A stretch of DNA of 64,000 nucleotides from a bacterium (lineage in GTDB: Bacteria > Bacillota > Clostridia > Christensenellales > Aristaeellaceae), in contig SFTH01000007.1 in assembly GCA_004563405.1 (NCBI GenBank), positions 1-64,000 of the forward strand, given 5' to 3'. The translations under genes were made by a program, and so were the position numbers. A model generated the notes under the pieces. The model searched no databases. It saw nothing but the letters and a program-made list of their open reading frames with translations, and was not told the origin of the DNA. Shown in pieces: positions 23,745 through 32,426 of this stretch. Positions within the stretch are counted from its first letter, which is position 1, and each line of letters opens with the position of its first letter.

Positions 23745-25658
23745 CTATGAGGCGCTCTTCTGTGCGCACACCTTCTCAATCAGCTCCTCCTGGCTCAACG
23801 GGCGCGAGAAGTAATAGCCCTGCACCAGATCGACGCCCCAGCGCTTCACCAGCGCCAGCTCCTCCTCCCGCTCGATGCCCTCCGCCACCACGGCATAGCC
23901 CATGTTCTGGAACATGGCGACAATGTTTTCATAGAAGGCAGCAACCTTTTCATTTTCGCAAATGCCCGTCAGGAGGGATCGGTCCAGCTTGATGGTGGTA
24001 AACGGCTGCTTGAGTACCATGTTCAGATTTGCGAAGCCCGAGCCGAAATCGTCCAGGCACAGACCGATGCCCGCGCGCACAAAGCTCTGCACGGCCTCCG
24101 TCATGCTGTCGCTGTCCTCGGAGGCCACCGTCTCCGTAATTTCAAATTGGAACAGCTCCAGCGGCAGACCGTATTCCCGGATGATGGCGATCAGATTCTG
24201 CGCGTGTCCGCGCATCATCAGCTCCACCGGGGAGAGATTGAACTTGACGGTGTCAATCTCCTCCACAATCTCCGGATGCGCGCGCAGGAATCGGCAGGCG
24301 CGCCGCAGCTGCAACTGGTCGAAGCGGGCGATCATGTCGTTCTTCTCCGCGACTCGTATGAACACGTCCGGAGAAACCGGGCCCAGCGTGGGATGGCGCA
24401 TCCGGCTGAGCACCTCCAGCGATACGCACCGGCCCGACCGGATGGAATATACCGGCTGAAAGCAGATTTCAAATTTGTCCTCCGCCAGCGCCTGCTGAAG
24501 ATAGCTCTCAATCGACTGCTCATAGCGGAAGCCCTTGCGCGTCTCCTCATTGTCCTGGACCACGGCGGTTCTCGTTCCGGGCGGCGTGAGCCGGGCCAGA
24601 TAGTTCAGGTATTCCAGCAGCACCGCGCTGTCGCTAAAGCGCTCGCCGTGGGGAATTCCGGAGATCATGACGGGACAGTGGAGCTGTCCGCCTTCCACGG
24701 AGATGGGCACGGAAAAGCGACGCCGTACCTGGGTGATTGCCGCATCATAGTCCACGATGCTGTACGCCAGAATCAGAAATCTCTGTCCGGACACGCGAAA
24801 GACGAGATTCCGACGGTTGATGGACCGCAGCGCCTCCGCCGTCTGAATCAGCAGGCGGTCGCCCGCCTGTGCGCCGTAGGTCAGATTGACGCGCCGCATC
24901 TGGAGCTCCACCGTGATCAGATGGAATTCGCGCTTGCGCACCACGAGATCCTGCATGCGCTCGTGCAGATAATTGACACTGAACGCGCCGGTCAGATGGT
25001 CGGTGTTCTGATAGGGATTGTTCATTGTGAAGAACAGCACGGTGATGCCCAGCGCAATGCCAAATCCCGTCATCAGCAGATCATTGTTGATGGACTGAAC
25101 CACCACGCAGGCGCCGGAGAACACAATCAGCTCCCACAGCGCGAGCACCCGGCTGCGCCCGATCTCCCGGATGTGCCTGATGGCAACGATGGCAAGGGAG
25201 AGAATGTAGACCATGGCGTAGAGGTACATGCTCATGTACAGCGGACCGCGTATGTACTTTCCGGCATCGTTCACCGTATAGAGCAACTTCGTCCACGGAT
25301 TGATGAGCACCATCAACACCATCACCGCAGGATACGCCGTCCACAGAATCACGTCGCGCCGCAGGTTCCGCTTCCGGTATTGCACCAGCATATGCCGCTG
25401 AAGCATGTAGGGCACCATCACCTGCAGCAGATACAGCACCATCAGACTGATGCGCAACAGCCATGCAAGATCGGCACGCTCCCACGAAATCATCAGCGTG
25501 CAGAGCATGTCAAACAGTATATCTGCAATGCCGATCATCATGAAGATGGTAAAGGTGCGGTTTTTCTGCACGTCCATGCGGCGCATGTCCATGCAGTGTC
25601 CCAGGATCAGCAGTAGGAAGATGAGGGCTGCAATGAGAAAGTCCATATTATAGACCAT
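23745..25658 (-). CDS. Membrane protein with degenerate GGDEF and EAL (c-di-GMP phosphodiesterase) domains
   Basis: A 637-residue protein. The first ~200 residues hold about six hydrophobic segments, forming a membrane sensor. A GGDEF-like domain follows (DHLTGAFSVNYL), but its signature is SGQRF instead of GGDEF, so it cannot be a cyclase and may only bind GTP. The C-terminal EAL domain looks complete: LEVLSRM (variant of EAL), KFNLSP, FEITETV, LDDFGSG, KLDRSL, AEGIE and QGYYFSRPL supply metal and catalytic residues, so it should hydrolyse c-di-GMP. The ATG at 25658 follows GGAGGGGG, and the gene overlaps the upstream cyclase gene by 11 bp. The pair can make and break the same messenger. Confidence 0.88.
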   Translation of the reverse strand: MVYNMDFLIAALIFLLLILGHCMDMRRMDVQKNRTFTIFMMIGIADILFDMLCTLMISWERADLAWLLRISLMVLYLLQVMVPYMLQRHMLVQYRKRNLRRDVILWTAYPAVMVLMVLINPWTKLLYTVNDAGKYIRGPLYMSMYLYAMVYILSLAIVAIRHIREIGRSRVLALWELIVFSGACVVVQSINNDLLMTGFGIALGITVLFFTMNNPYQNTDHLTGAFSVNYLHERMQDLVVRKREFHLITVELQMRRVNLTYGAQAGDRLLIQTAEALRSINRRNLVFRVSGQRFLILAYSIVDYDAAITQVRRRFSVPISVEGGQLHCPVMISGIPHGERFSDSAVLLEYLNYLARLTPPGTRTAVVQDNEETRKGFRYEQSIESYLQQALAEDKFEICFQPVYSIRSGRCVSLEVLSRMRHPTLGPVSPDVFIRVAEKNDMIARFDQLQLRRACRFLRAHPEIVEEIDTVKFNLSPVELMMRGHAQNLIAIIREYGLPLELFQFEITETVASEDSDSMTEAVQSFVRAGIGLCLDDFGSGFANLNMVLKQPFTTIKLDRSLLTGICENEKVAAFYENIVAMFQNMGYAVVAEGIEREEELALVKRWGVDLVQGYYFSRPLSQEELIEKVCAQKSAS

Positions 25659-27342
25659 ATGCCCCCTCCTCTCCTCCGGCTGGATTGGACGCCGCCTGCT
25701 TTTGATGCTTCTTGTTGCGGTACATGGCCTGGTCGGCCTCATACTTCCAGTCGCTCAGGCGCTTGATGTGGCCGTCCGCATCCCGGAGCAGACCGAAGCC
25801 GCGGGCGATGGACAGCTTGTAGCGCGCCTCCAGGTTGAAGGCGTCGATCGCATCGTCCAGATCCTTGAGATACTTCGCCACGCTGACGGAGGGATTGACC
25901 AGGATTGCCGCGAATTCATCGCCGCCGATGCGATAGCTCTTACCGTCGGCGAAGGCCTTTTCAATGCAGCGCGCAGCGCTGATGATCAATTCGTCTCCCG
26001 CGCTGTGCCCATAGACGTCGTTGACGTGCTTGAGTCCGTTCAGATCCATAAATACCAGCGCGACGTCCTCATATTCGTCCGCCCTCCCCTCGAGCTCCTC
26101 CATGAACTTGTCGAAGCCGCGGCGGTTTGCAAGGCCTGTGAGCCCGTCCTGCTGGGAGAGGCGCTGGTAGATCTTTGCCTCAATGCGAAAGCGCAGGTTG
26201 TCCGCCGTGTCCGAAATGACCGCGCAGAGCAGGCACACGATAAACACGATGATGCCAGCCTCGAAAATCGCGCCGTAATAGGAGATTCCAAGCACCCAGT
26301 ACAGCAGCATGGCAAGCACACCGCTGGCCGCCAGCGTGAAAAACGCCAGCAGCGTATAGCGCAGATCCCGGCTCCGGTTCTGTCGGTACTCCCGCAGCAT
26401 CAGCGCGCTGCAATGCCCCACTCCAGCAAAGAGCAGCACATGGGTGACCCAGAGCATCTCAATAAATTCAAATGCACCGGCAATCCGCAGCAGTCCCTGC
26501 GCGAGCGCATTGAAAAAGAACAGTCCGGACCAGATGTCGAGACTGCGAAAGCGACGCATATTGCCCGTGTTGCGAACGAAGTTCAGCACGGGAATCGGAA
26601 ATGTCATGAATGTATAAAAGGAGAGGTAGCAGACTGCCGCGGACTGTCCGCTCAGATCCTGCATCAGCGAGGAATCCAGCAGGCACCAGGCGGCGCAGAG
26701 CACGAGAAAAGCGGAGACGTCCATGAACCGGGGATCGGGCACATGAACCGCCTTCAGGTTCAGTGAAATGATCAGCGAAAGCACAGCAATGAGCAGCATG
26801 CCGAACGCCAGCAGCAGGGTAAAACCATCGGCCGTACACTGCTTTACGAATACAGTCTTCGGACTTCCCACATACACGCGGGGCAGATCAAAGCACCCAT
26901 CTCCCGGATTCTCATAGCGTATGCTCAGGGTCTGTCCCTGATAGTCCGCCGAAAGGCCGCCCGTGCAGCTCATCTTTGCGCGCATCTGCTGGTTGCGCGG
27001 AAAGGAAGCGTCGTCGTAGGCATAGATCGGTTCGTCCCCGGCGAGGATCATCGGCCGGAGCTCCGCGCCGCGCAGGTAGACCGTCCGCCCCGCGTCCTCC
27101 GCCGTCAAGCTGTCGTTGCAGATCGTCAGATTCACGCCGCCGTCCAGCTCCACCCGTCCGGGCAAGTCCAGGTAAATCTTCTCTCCCGCCTCCAGCCGAT
27201 ACCAGCCCTCGGAGAGCTCGCGAATCTCGTCGTAGCCTGCATAGGTCAGGCTTTCCGAATTCTGGAAGGCCAGATACAGCGCCATCGCGAGGATGACGAC
27301 GGCCAATACCGCACCCAGAATCTTTCTTCTGGATTGAGCCAT
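25648..27342 (-). CDS. Membrane diguanylate cyclase with extracellular sensor (7TMR-DISM-like)
   Basis: A 564-residue protein. An N-terminal TM anchor (about residues 8-27) is followed by about 150 extracellular residues with a beta-rich look, then about seven hydrophobic helices (residues 170-380), an arrangement like 7TMR-DISM sensors. The C-terminal GGDEF domain starts at QDGLTGLANRRGF and has an intact YRIGGDEFAAIL near residue 472, so it should make c-di-GMP from two GTP. No RxxD inhibitory site was noted in the expected place. The ATG at 27342 has GAGGTGAG upstream; a GTG nine bases earlier is less likely. First gene of the pair, translationally coupled to the EAL protein. Confidence 0.9.
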   Translation of the reverse strand: MAQSRRKILGAVLAVVILAMALYLAFQNSESLTYAGYDEIRELSEGWYRLEAGEKIYLDLPGRVELDGGVNLTICNDSLTAEDAGRTVYLRGAELRPMILAGDEPIYAYDDASFPRNQQMRAKMSCTGGLSADYQGQTLSIRYENPGDGCFDLPRVYVGSPKTVFVKQCTADGFTLLLAFGMLLIAVLSLIISLNLKAVHVPDPRFMDVSAFLVLCAAWCLLDSSLMQDLSGQSAAVCYLSFYTFMTFPIPVLNFVRNTGNMRRFRSLDIWSGLFFFNALAQGLLRIAGAFEFIEMLWVTHVLLFAGVGHCSALMLREYRQNRSRDLRYTLLAFFTLAASGVLAMLLYWVLGISYYGAIFEAGIIVFIVCLLCAVISDTADNLRFRIEAKIYQRLSQQDGLTGLANRRGFDKFMEELEGRADEYEDVALVFMDLNGLKHVNDVYGHSAGDELIISAARCIEKAFADGKSYRIGGDEFAAILVNPSVSVAKYLKDLDDAIDAFNLEARYKLSIARGFGLLRDADGHIKRLSDWKYEADQAMYRNKKHQKQAASNPAGGEEGAYGL

Positions 27343-27399
27343 GCGCCTCACCTCATTCTGTCCCGCCTCGATAATAGTTACATATCGGTTACTACACTC

Positions 27400-27428
27400 A
27401 GTATACCAGAATTTTTACAATTTGGAAA
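27400..27428 (-). promoter_or_regulatory. Possible promoter of the c-di-GMP gene pair
   Basis: TTTCCA (27428-27423), 17-bp spacer, TATACT (27405-27400). The region 27343-27577 has no other recognised feature. Confidence 0.5.
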
Positions 27429-27577
27429 GTGCAAATTTCCTCTTTTCCAGGATCAAAGTGCAAAATGCGTCGTAGCGCGGCAGGCGAAAGGCGCGCCTCC
27501 ATTCCCCGCCGCATTTCCGTCAACCGGGTTGCCGCCGGGATCCTTTCTCCACCGGTCCCGGCGCTCCCGGAAGCGCC

Positions 27578-29836
27578 TTATCCCATCCGCTTCATGCGCT
27601 GAAGGTAGGCCTTGCACCTGTGCATCGCGTCCCGTCCGAACAGCTCGTCCAGTTTCTCGCACAGATCGTCGATCTCATCCCGGATATAGGACATGCTCTG
27701 GCTCTCCAGCTTGCGCAAAACCTTCGTGCAGAGGATGTAGTCGATGCCGTCCATCTCCGTTCCACCGCAGGCCATGTAGGCGGGCACAAATTTCTTAAAC
27801 TGGCTCATGATGCGGTTTCCAAACGCCACGCGCAGATGCTCGGTCAGATAGGCATCGAGGCGGCCGATTCTCTCGATGTTCACCCGGGAGACGCCGTATC
27901 TCTGCCCGGCCTCGGCCAGCATGGCCTCGAATCGGCTGCTGCTCAGATGCATCGCCTGCGCCTGGGGCGCTTCAAAGGGCTCCGCCTTGCTGTCGATGTC
28001 CAGAATCATCGCGCGGTCATACACCTTGTCGGAGATGGCGAAGGTGGAATCGTCGTTGTTGGCCGTTCCAATGAACCACATGTTGCGCGCGAGGTGCAGC
28101 TTTCCACCCTCCAGCTTCTTCGGATCCTTCGCCCAGTGGTCGGGAACGATGCCGACGACCCATTCATCCGGCGAGGGCATCTCCAGTATGGAGAGAAACT
28201 CTGCGAAATAATACTCCACACGGGCGATGTTCATCTCGTCCAGCACAGCGATGTAGATGTCGTCGCAATACTGGGCTTCATAGATCTTCGCCAGCAGCTC
28301 CGTCTCGTTGAAGCGCTTGGTAAACTCGTTGAAGTAGCCCAGCAGGTCGCTCCGCTCCCGCCAGGAGGGCTGCACCGGTATGATTGCGGACTCGTTCTGC
28401 ACAAACTTTCCGAAGGCGTATGCCAGGGAGGTCTTGCCCGTTCCGGAGATGCCCTGCATGATGATCAGGCGGCTCGCGGCAAAGCTCGCGATGAACGTGC
28501 GGATCATGTCCAGCGAATAGTAGAGGTGCAACTGTGAGGCGGCATAGTCCCGGAATCTGCGGCAGATCTCCTCGAGGCTCCCTCCCTCCTCGTAGGCCGG
28601 AGCCCTGTAATTCTTCATCCGTTCATCGATTTCCGTGAGCCTGAAGAAGCGCTGACGGCTCTGGGCGTCGTCCGCTGCCCTGCGCCTGCGGCGCGCGCGC
28701 AACGCAAGCAGCAGCGCGGCCAGCAAAGCCAGCAGTCCCGCCCCGACTAGGACGATCCAGAGGCGGGATGCGCTCCTGCGCATGGCATCCTCCGGCACGG
28801 CTGCCTCCGCCACAGGCGTTGCGCCGCCAAGCACCTCCACCATCTCCGCGTTGATGATGATCTCTTCCTCCGTGCGCCCTTCCTCCGGACTCGCCGTAGG
28901 TGCTTGCGTGGGTGCTACCGTAGGAATTTCCGTGGGAATCGCCGTGGGTATTTCCGTCGGCGCTTCCGTGGGAGCTTCCGTCGGTGCTTCCGTCGGGGCT
29001 TCCGTGGGTGCCTCCGTGGGGGCTTCCGTCGGGGCTTCCGTGGGAGCTTCCGTCGGGGCTTCCGTGGGCGCTTCCGTCGGAGCCTCCGTCGGCGCTTCCG
29101 TGGGCGCTTCCGTGGGCGCTTCCGTGGGGGCCTCCGTCGGCGCTTCCGTGGGCGCTTCTGTCGGGGCTTCAGTCGGCGCTTCCGTCGGGGCCTCCGTCGG
29201 GGCTTCTGTGGCTGCGCTCAACTGCGCGGAGAGGGCGAGCTGCGCCTCGCGCGCGCCCTCAGCCGGGGCCGAAGCATAGTTTTCATAATCAATATACAGG
29301 CGCATCGCCCGGCGGCAGATTTCTCCGTCCAACTCATAGCGATAGAGGTAGATGCGGTCAATTCTGCAAATCGTTCCGTTTTCGTCCATGGTCGCGTGCA
29401 CATAGTCCGTGTATGTGCCGCTGACCGGAATTGGCTCGCCCGCCAGATATGCTCCGCTCTCCCGATCTCCGCTGAGCACGATCAGCTCGCCAGCGGAGGG
29501 CAGAGAAAAACTCATCTGACCCAGATACAGATCCTCCGGCTCCTTGAACTGGGCGACCTGCTCCCCCGGAACCGTCATCTCACAGACGCCGCCGCCCGCT
29601 TCTCCGTGGAAGGCGTAGGCGGATTCAAAGCTCCACGCCTCGTCTGAAAATGTATATTTTTCGCCCTCAAACACAACGGCGGGCATCTGGATGTCCTTCG
29701 TGGCCTCTCCATAGGGCAGGGCGATCTCGACAACCTGCTCCGCCCGGGCGCTGCACCCGAGGAGAAGCGCGGCAATGAGCACCGCCAGCAGACTCCTCCT
29801 GCCATTGCAAGGCTTTCCTTCACAATTCCAAGTCAC
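27578..29836 (-). CDS. Lipoprotein-type surface domain, TEAP-repeat stalk, TM helix and cytosolic McrB-like AAA+ ATPase in one protein
   Basis: A 752-residue chimera. Residues 13-28 form a lipoprotein signal with lipobox LLLGC (Cys28). Residues 29-200 are a probable extracellular domain of unknown fold. Residues 210-293 are 21 perfect TEAP tetrads, followed by about six degenerate ones (EIPT, AIPT, VAPT, QAPT). A TM helix at about 356-380 precedes an Arg-rich stop-transfer. The cytosolic part is a McrB-type AAA+ ATPase: Walker A GISGTGKTS (about 460), Walker B VLDEMN (about 530) and the sensor region FIGTANNDDSTF (about 590). Start is GTG at 29836 with GAGAGGT upstream; no internal ATG precedes the signal. 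No McrC-like nuclease is adjacent. A lipid anchor plus a TM helix and an inside ATPase suggests outside-in signalling or remodelling; this is inference. Confidence 0.85.
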   Translation of the reverse strand: MTWNCEGKPCNGRRSLLAVLIAALLLGCSARAEQVVEIALPYGEATKDIQMPAVVFEGEKYTFSDEAWSFESAYAFHGEAGGGVCEMTVPGEQVAQFKEPEDLYLGQMSFSLPSAGELIVLSGDRESGAYLAGEPIPVSGTYTDYVHATMDENGTICRIDRIYLYRYELDGEICRRAMRLYIDYENYASAPAEGAREAQLALSAQLSAATEAPTEAPTEAPTEAPTEAPTEAPTEAPTEAPTEAPTEAPTEAPTEAPTEAPTEAPTEAPTEAPTEAPTEAPTEAPTEAPTEAPTEIPTAIPTEIPTVAPTQAPTASPEEGRTEEEIIINAEMVEVLGGATPVAEAAVPEDAMRRSASRLWIVLVGAGLLALLAALLLALRARRRRRAADDAQSRQRFFRLTEIDERMKNYRAPAYEEGGSLEEICRRFRDYAASQLHLYYSLDMIRTFIASFAASRLIIMQGISGTGKTSLAYAFGKFVQNESAIIPVQPSWRERSDLLGYFNEFTKRFNETELLAKIYEAQYCDDIYIAVLDEMNIARVEYYFAEFLSILEMPSPDEWVVGIVPDHWAKDPKKLEGGKLHLARNMWFIGTANNDDSTFAISDKVYDRAMILDIDSKAEPFEAPQAQAMHLSSSRFEAMLAEAGQRYGVSRVNIERIGRLDAYLTEHLRVAFGNRIMSQFKKFVPAYMACGGTEMDGIDYILCTKVLRKLESQSMSYIRDEIDDLCEKLDELFGRDAMHRCKAYLQRMKRMG
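28958..29209 (-). repeat. 21 tandem 12-bp repeats coding for (TEAP)21
   Basis: Exactly 252 bp of 12-bp units, each coding Thr-Glu-Ala-Pro. Units differ at synonymous sites (for example GGC/GGG/GGA/GGT and CTT/CCT on the plus strand), but none changes the peptide. Degenerate units continue towards 28,885. The reading gives a Pro/Thr/Glu-rich, extended, probably glycosylatable stalk. Confidence 0.97.
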
Positions 29837-29869
29837 GCGTCGTACCTCTCAATAAACGTTATCGTCCCT

Positions 29870-29898
29870 ATTATAATTCGACTGTATTATGAGAACAA
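29870..29898 (-). promoter_or_regulatory. Promoter of the surface/AAA+ chimera gene
   Basis: TTGTTC (29898-29893), 17-bp spacer, TATAAT (29875-29870), about 34 bp before the GTG start. Confidence 0.7.
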
Positions 29899-29984
29899 GC
29901 AAGGTTTAAAAAAGTAACCAACACACCCCAAACGCGCCCTGTTTCGCGCGCAATCCCTCTCCTTTGAAGCAGCGTTTTCACAAC

Positions 29985-30015
29985 AAATCCCCCCTCGCGC
30001 GGCGAAAGGGGATTT
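29985..30015 (-). terminator. Terminator of the nth-obgE-yhbY operon
   Basis: On the minus strand AAATCCCC pairs with GGGGATTT and is followed by GTTG; 22 bp after the yhbY stop. Confidence 0.75.
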
Positions 30016-30036
30016 CCGTTCCGTATTTCAGTTCCC

Positions 30037-30330
30037 TCAGAGATCCTCCAGGCGGATTTTGGAATCCTTGCGCGCCTGACGGTAGATGCTGAAGCGGTTG
30101 CCGATGGTCTGCACCGGCTCGGCATGTACGCGCTCGCACAGCTCGTTGCACGCCTCGCGGGCGGTATAGGGCGCGTTGCGCTGCACGTTTACCTTGATCA
30201 ACTCCCGCGCCTCCAGCGCGTCCCAGCACTGCTTGACCAGGTTGTCCGTGATGCCGTCCTTTCCGATCTGGAGCACCGGCTCCATGGTGTTGCACATGGC
30301 GCGAAGGGCCGCGCGCTGCTTGGTGGTCAT
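30037..30330 (-). CDS. yhbY: YhbY/CRS1-type RNA-binding protein
   Basis: A 97-residue CRM-domain protein associated with pre-50S ribosomal particles. The family pattern TKQRAALRAMCNTMEPVLQIGKDGIT with the GKDG turn (GxxG-like RNA-binding loop) and the late GNRFSIYR are clear. It is 29 bp after obgE and completes an operon with nth and obgE; the obg-yhbY association is common and both act in 50S maturation. Confidence 0.94.
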   Translation of the reverse strand: MTTKQRAALRAMCNTMEPVLQIGKDGITDNLVKQCWDALEARELIKVNVQRNAPYTAREACNELCERVHAEPVQTIGNRFSIYRQARKDSKIRLEDL

Positions 30331-30359
30331 ATTCTCATCCTCCGAAACTCTCTCGTCGT

Positions 30360-31634
30360 TTATTCAACAAAGTCAAATTCCATATCGTCAATGCGCACCG
30401 TATCGCCCTCGGAGGCGCCCGCTTCCCGCAGCGCATCGATCACGCCCATGCGGCGCAGCGTGCGATGGAAATAGTTCAGGGACTCCTCGTTGCCGAAGTT
30501 CACCGATGCAATCAGATGGTCGATGGACGCGCCCGAGAGCTCGTACGCACCATCCCTGCGCACGATTTCGAAGCCGCTCTCCTGACTGTCCAGATCGAAG
30601 TCAAACAGCTCCTCCTCCGCGAAGGGCTCCGCCTCCGGGCAGGTCTTGAGCATGCGCACCGTCGCGCGCATCAGCGCTTCAAAGTTCGAGCGGGTCGCCG
30701 CAGATACGGCGAAGATTTCAATGCCGCTGCCGGAGAGCTTCTCCCGAAGCCGCTCGAGGTTCTCCTGCGCGCCGGGCAGATCCATCTTGTTCGCCACCAC
30801 GATCTTCGGGCTACTCTTCAGATCTCCATAGTTCTCCAGCTCGCGCTCGATGGCGTCGTAATCCTCAAGCGGGTCCCGGCCTTCGCAGCCGGAGATGTCC
30901 AGCACATGCAAGAGCATCCGCGTGCGCTCCACATGGCGCAAAAACGCGTGTCCGAGGCCAACGCCCTCGCTCGCGCCCTCCACCAGACCGGGAATATCCG
31001 CCAGTACAAAGCTGGAATCGTCCTGCTTGACGATGCCCAGGTTCGGTTGGAGGGTGGTAAAGTGGTAATTTGCGATCTTCGGACGGGCCGCCGTCACCAC
31101 GGAGAGTATCGTGGATTTTCCCACGTTCGGGAAGCCAATGAGGCCCACGTCCGCAATGGATTTGAGCTCCAGCGTCAATTCCAGCACATCCCGCTTTTCG
31201 CCCGGCTTGGCGAACTGGGGCGCCTGACGGGTCGGCGTGGCGAAGTGCTGGTTGCCAAAGCCGCCCTTGCCGCCCTTCACCAGCGTCTTGCGCGTGCCCG
31301 CAGCGTAGAGATCCAGCAGAATCTTGCCGCTCGCCTTGTCGCGAACCACTGTTCCCGGAGGCACCTCGATCACCACGTCCGCGCCGTTCTTGCCCGTCTT
31401 GCGGTTGCCCATGCCGTCTTCGCCGTTTCCGGCGGTGAACTTGCGATGGTAGCGGAAATCCATCAGCGTGTGCATGCGTTCCGTGGCGACGAAGATCACA
31501 TCGCCGCCGCGGCCGCCGTCTCCGCCGTCCGGGCCGCCTGCCTGCACATATTTTTCCCGGTGAAAGGAGACGCAGCCGTTGCCGCCGTCGCCCGCCTTCG
31601 CCGTGATATTGACCACATCCACAAAAAGCGCCAT
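30360..31634 (-). CDS. obgE: GTPase Obg
   Basis: Essential GTPase for 50S assembly and stress control. The 424 residues show the glycine-rich Obg fold (VNITAKAGDGGNGCVSF, GGPDGGDGGRGGDV, GGKGGFGN), the G domain (G1 GFPNVGKST, G3 DIPGLVEGA, G4 NKMD, G5 SAAT) and the C-terminal OCT domain (GDTVRIDDMEFDF). The ATG at 31634 follows GAGGAG, 14 bp after the nth stop. A longer upstream frame is rejected because homology begins at ALFVDV. Confidence 0.97.
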   Translation of the reverse strand: MALFVDVVNITAKAGDGGNGCVSFHREKYVQAGGPDGGDGGRGGDVIFVATERMHTLMDFRYHRKFTAGNGEDGMGNRKTGKNGADVVIEVPPGTVVRDKASGKILLDLYAAGTRKTLVKGGKGGFGNQHFATPTRQAPQFAKPGEKRDVLELTLELKSIADVGLIGFPNVGKSTILSVVTAARPKIANYHFTTLQPNLGIVKQDDSSFVLADIPGLVEGASEGVGLGHAFLRHVERTRMLLHVLDISGCEGRDPLEDYDAIERELENYGDLKSSPKIVVANKMDLPGAQENLERLREKLSGSGIEIFAVSAATRSNFEALMRATVRMLKTCPEAEPFAEEELFDFDLDSQESGFEIVRRDGAYELSGASIDHLIASVNFGNEESLNYFHRTLRRMGVIDALREAGASEGDTVRIDDMEFDFVE

Positions 31635-31648
31635 TTGATACTCCTCTT

Positions 31649-32281
31649 CTATTTGTCCACGCAGTGGCCGCAGAGCGCGGCGTTCAGCGGGCAGTTTTTG
31701 CAATCGGGCCTCTGGGCGTGACAAACCCTTCGGCCGTGCCAGATCAGCAGATGATGGCCGAAGATCCAGATGTCCCGCTCCAACAGCGCGCGCAGCTGTA
31801 CCTCCACCTTCTCTGGCGTGTCCGCATCCGCGAGGCCGATGCGCCTGGAAACGCGGAACACATGGGTGTCCACGGGAATCTGCGGATCTCCGAACGCCGC
31901 CATCAGCACGACGCCGGCCGTCTTCTGGCCCACGCCCGGCAGCGCCATCAGCTCCGCGCGGTTGTCCGGCACCTCGCCGTCGTACCGCTCCACCAGCGCG
32001 CGGCAGGCGGCCACGATGTTCTTTGCCTTGTTGTGATAGAGGCCGCACTCCCGGATCAGCGGCTCCAGTTCCTCCGGAGTCAGCTGCGCCATGGCCTTCG
32101 CGTCCGGGTAGAGCGGAAAGAGCCGCGCAGTCACCTGGTTCACTCGCCTGTCCGTGCACTGCGCGGAGAGTATGGTGGCAATCAGGGTCTCAAAGGGATT
32201 TCTGAAGTTCAGCTCCGGCCGCGCCTCGGGATAGAGCTTCGCCAGCTCGGCCATGACCTGCGCTGCCTGCGCCCGCTCCAT
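31649..32281 (-). CDS. nth: Endonuclease III
   Basis: DNA glycosylase/AP lyase removing oxidised pyrimidines. The 210-residue protein has the helix-hairpin-helix LPGVGQKTAGVVL with catalytic Lys120, Asp138 in VDTHVFR, and a [4Fe-4S] site Cys-x6-Cys-x2-Cys-x5-Cys (CHAQRPDCKNCPLNAALC). Numbering matches E. coli Nth exactly from the chosen ATG at 32281, which follows GAGGTGG. First gene of nth-obgE-yhbY. Confidence 0.97.
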   Translation of the reverse strand: MERAQAAQVMAELAKLYPEARPELNFRNPFETLIATILSAQCTDRRVNQVTARLFPLYPDAKAMAQLTPEELEPLIRECGLYHNKAKNIVAACRALVERYDGEVPDNRAELMALPGVGQKTAGVVLMAAFGDPQIPVDTHVFRVSRRIGLADADTPEKVEVQLRALLERDIWIFGHHLLIWHGRRVCHAQRPDCKNCPLNAALCGHCVDK

Positions 32282-32324
32282 GGAACCACCTCTCATCTTT
32301 GGTAATGCTTTTCAACCATTCTGT

Positions 32325-32354
32325 ATTATACTATCCTACCCCGAGCCGGGTCAA
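32325..32354 (-). promoter_or_regulatory. Promoter of nth-obgE-yhbY
   Basis: TTGACC (32354-32349), 18-bp spacer, TATAAT (32330-32325). Confidence 0.75.
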
Positions 32355-32382
32355 GTTAAAAGCAGGGGCGCGCAGGACAGAC

Positions 32383-32417
32383 AAAACCCCGCGCGCCTCC
32401 AATGAAGCGGGCGGGGC
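32383..32417 (-). terminator. Terminator of the polysaccharide deacetylase gene
   Basis: On the minus strand GCCCCGCCCGC pairs with GCGCGGGGT and is followed by TTTGT; 10 bp after the stop. Confidence 0.8.
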
Positions 32418-32426
32418 CTTCCTCTT

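Noticed and set aside
28958..29209. CRISPR-like or satellite array
   Set aside because: Units are 12 bp, contiguous, without spacers, and in frame within a gene; this is a protein repeat.
28782..29279. Plus-strand frame of valine-glycine-alanine-serine repeats opposite the TEAP stalk
   Set aside because: It is the mirror reading of the 12-bp coding repeat. It has no ribosome binding site or promoter, and the minus-strand gene is clearly the coding one.
31635..32159. Upstream extension of Obg inside nth
   Set aside because: Obg homology starts at ALFVDV with a good ribosome binding site at 31634; the extension is a shadow of nth.
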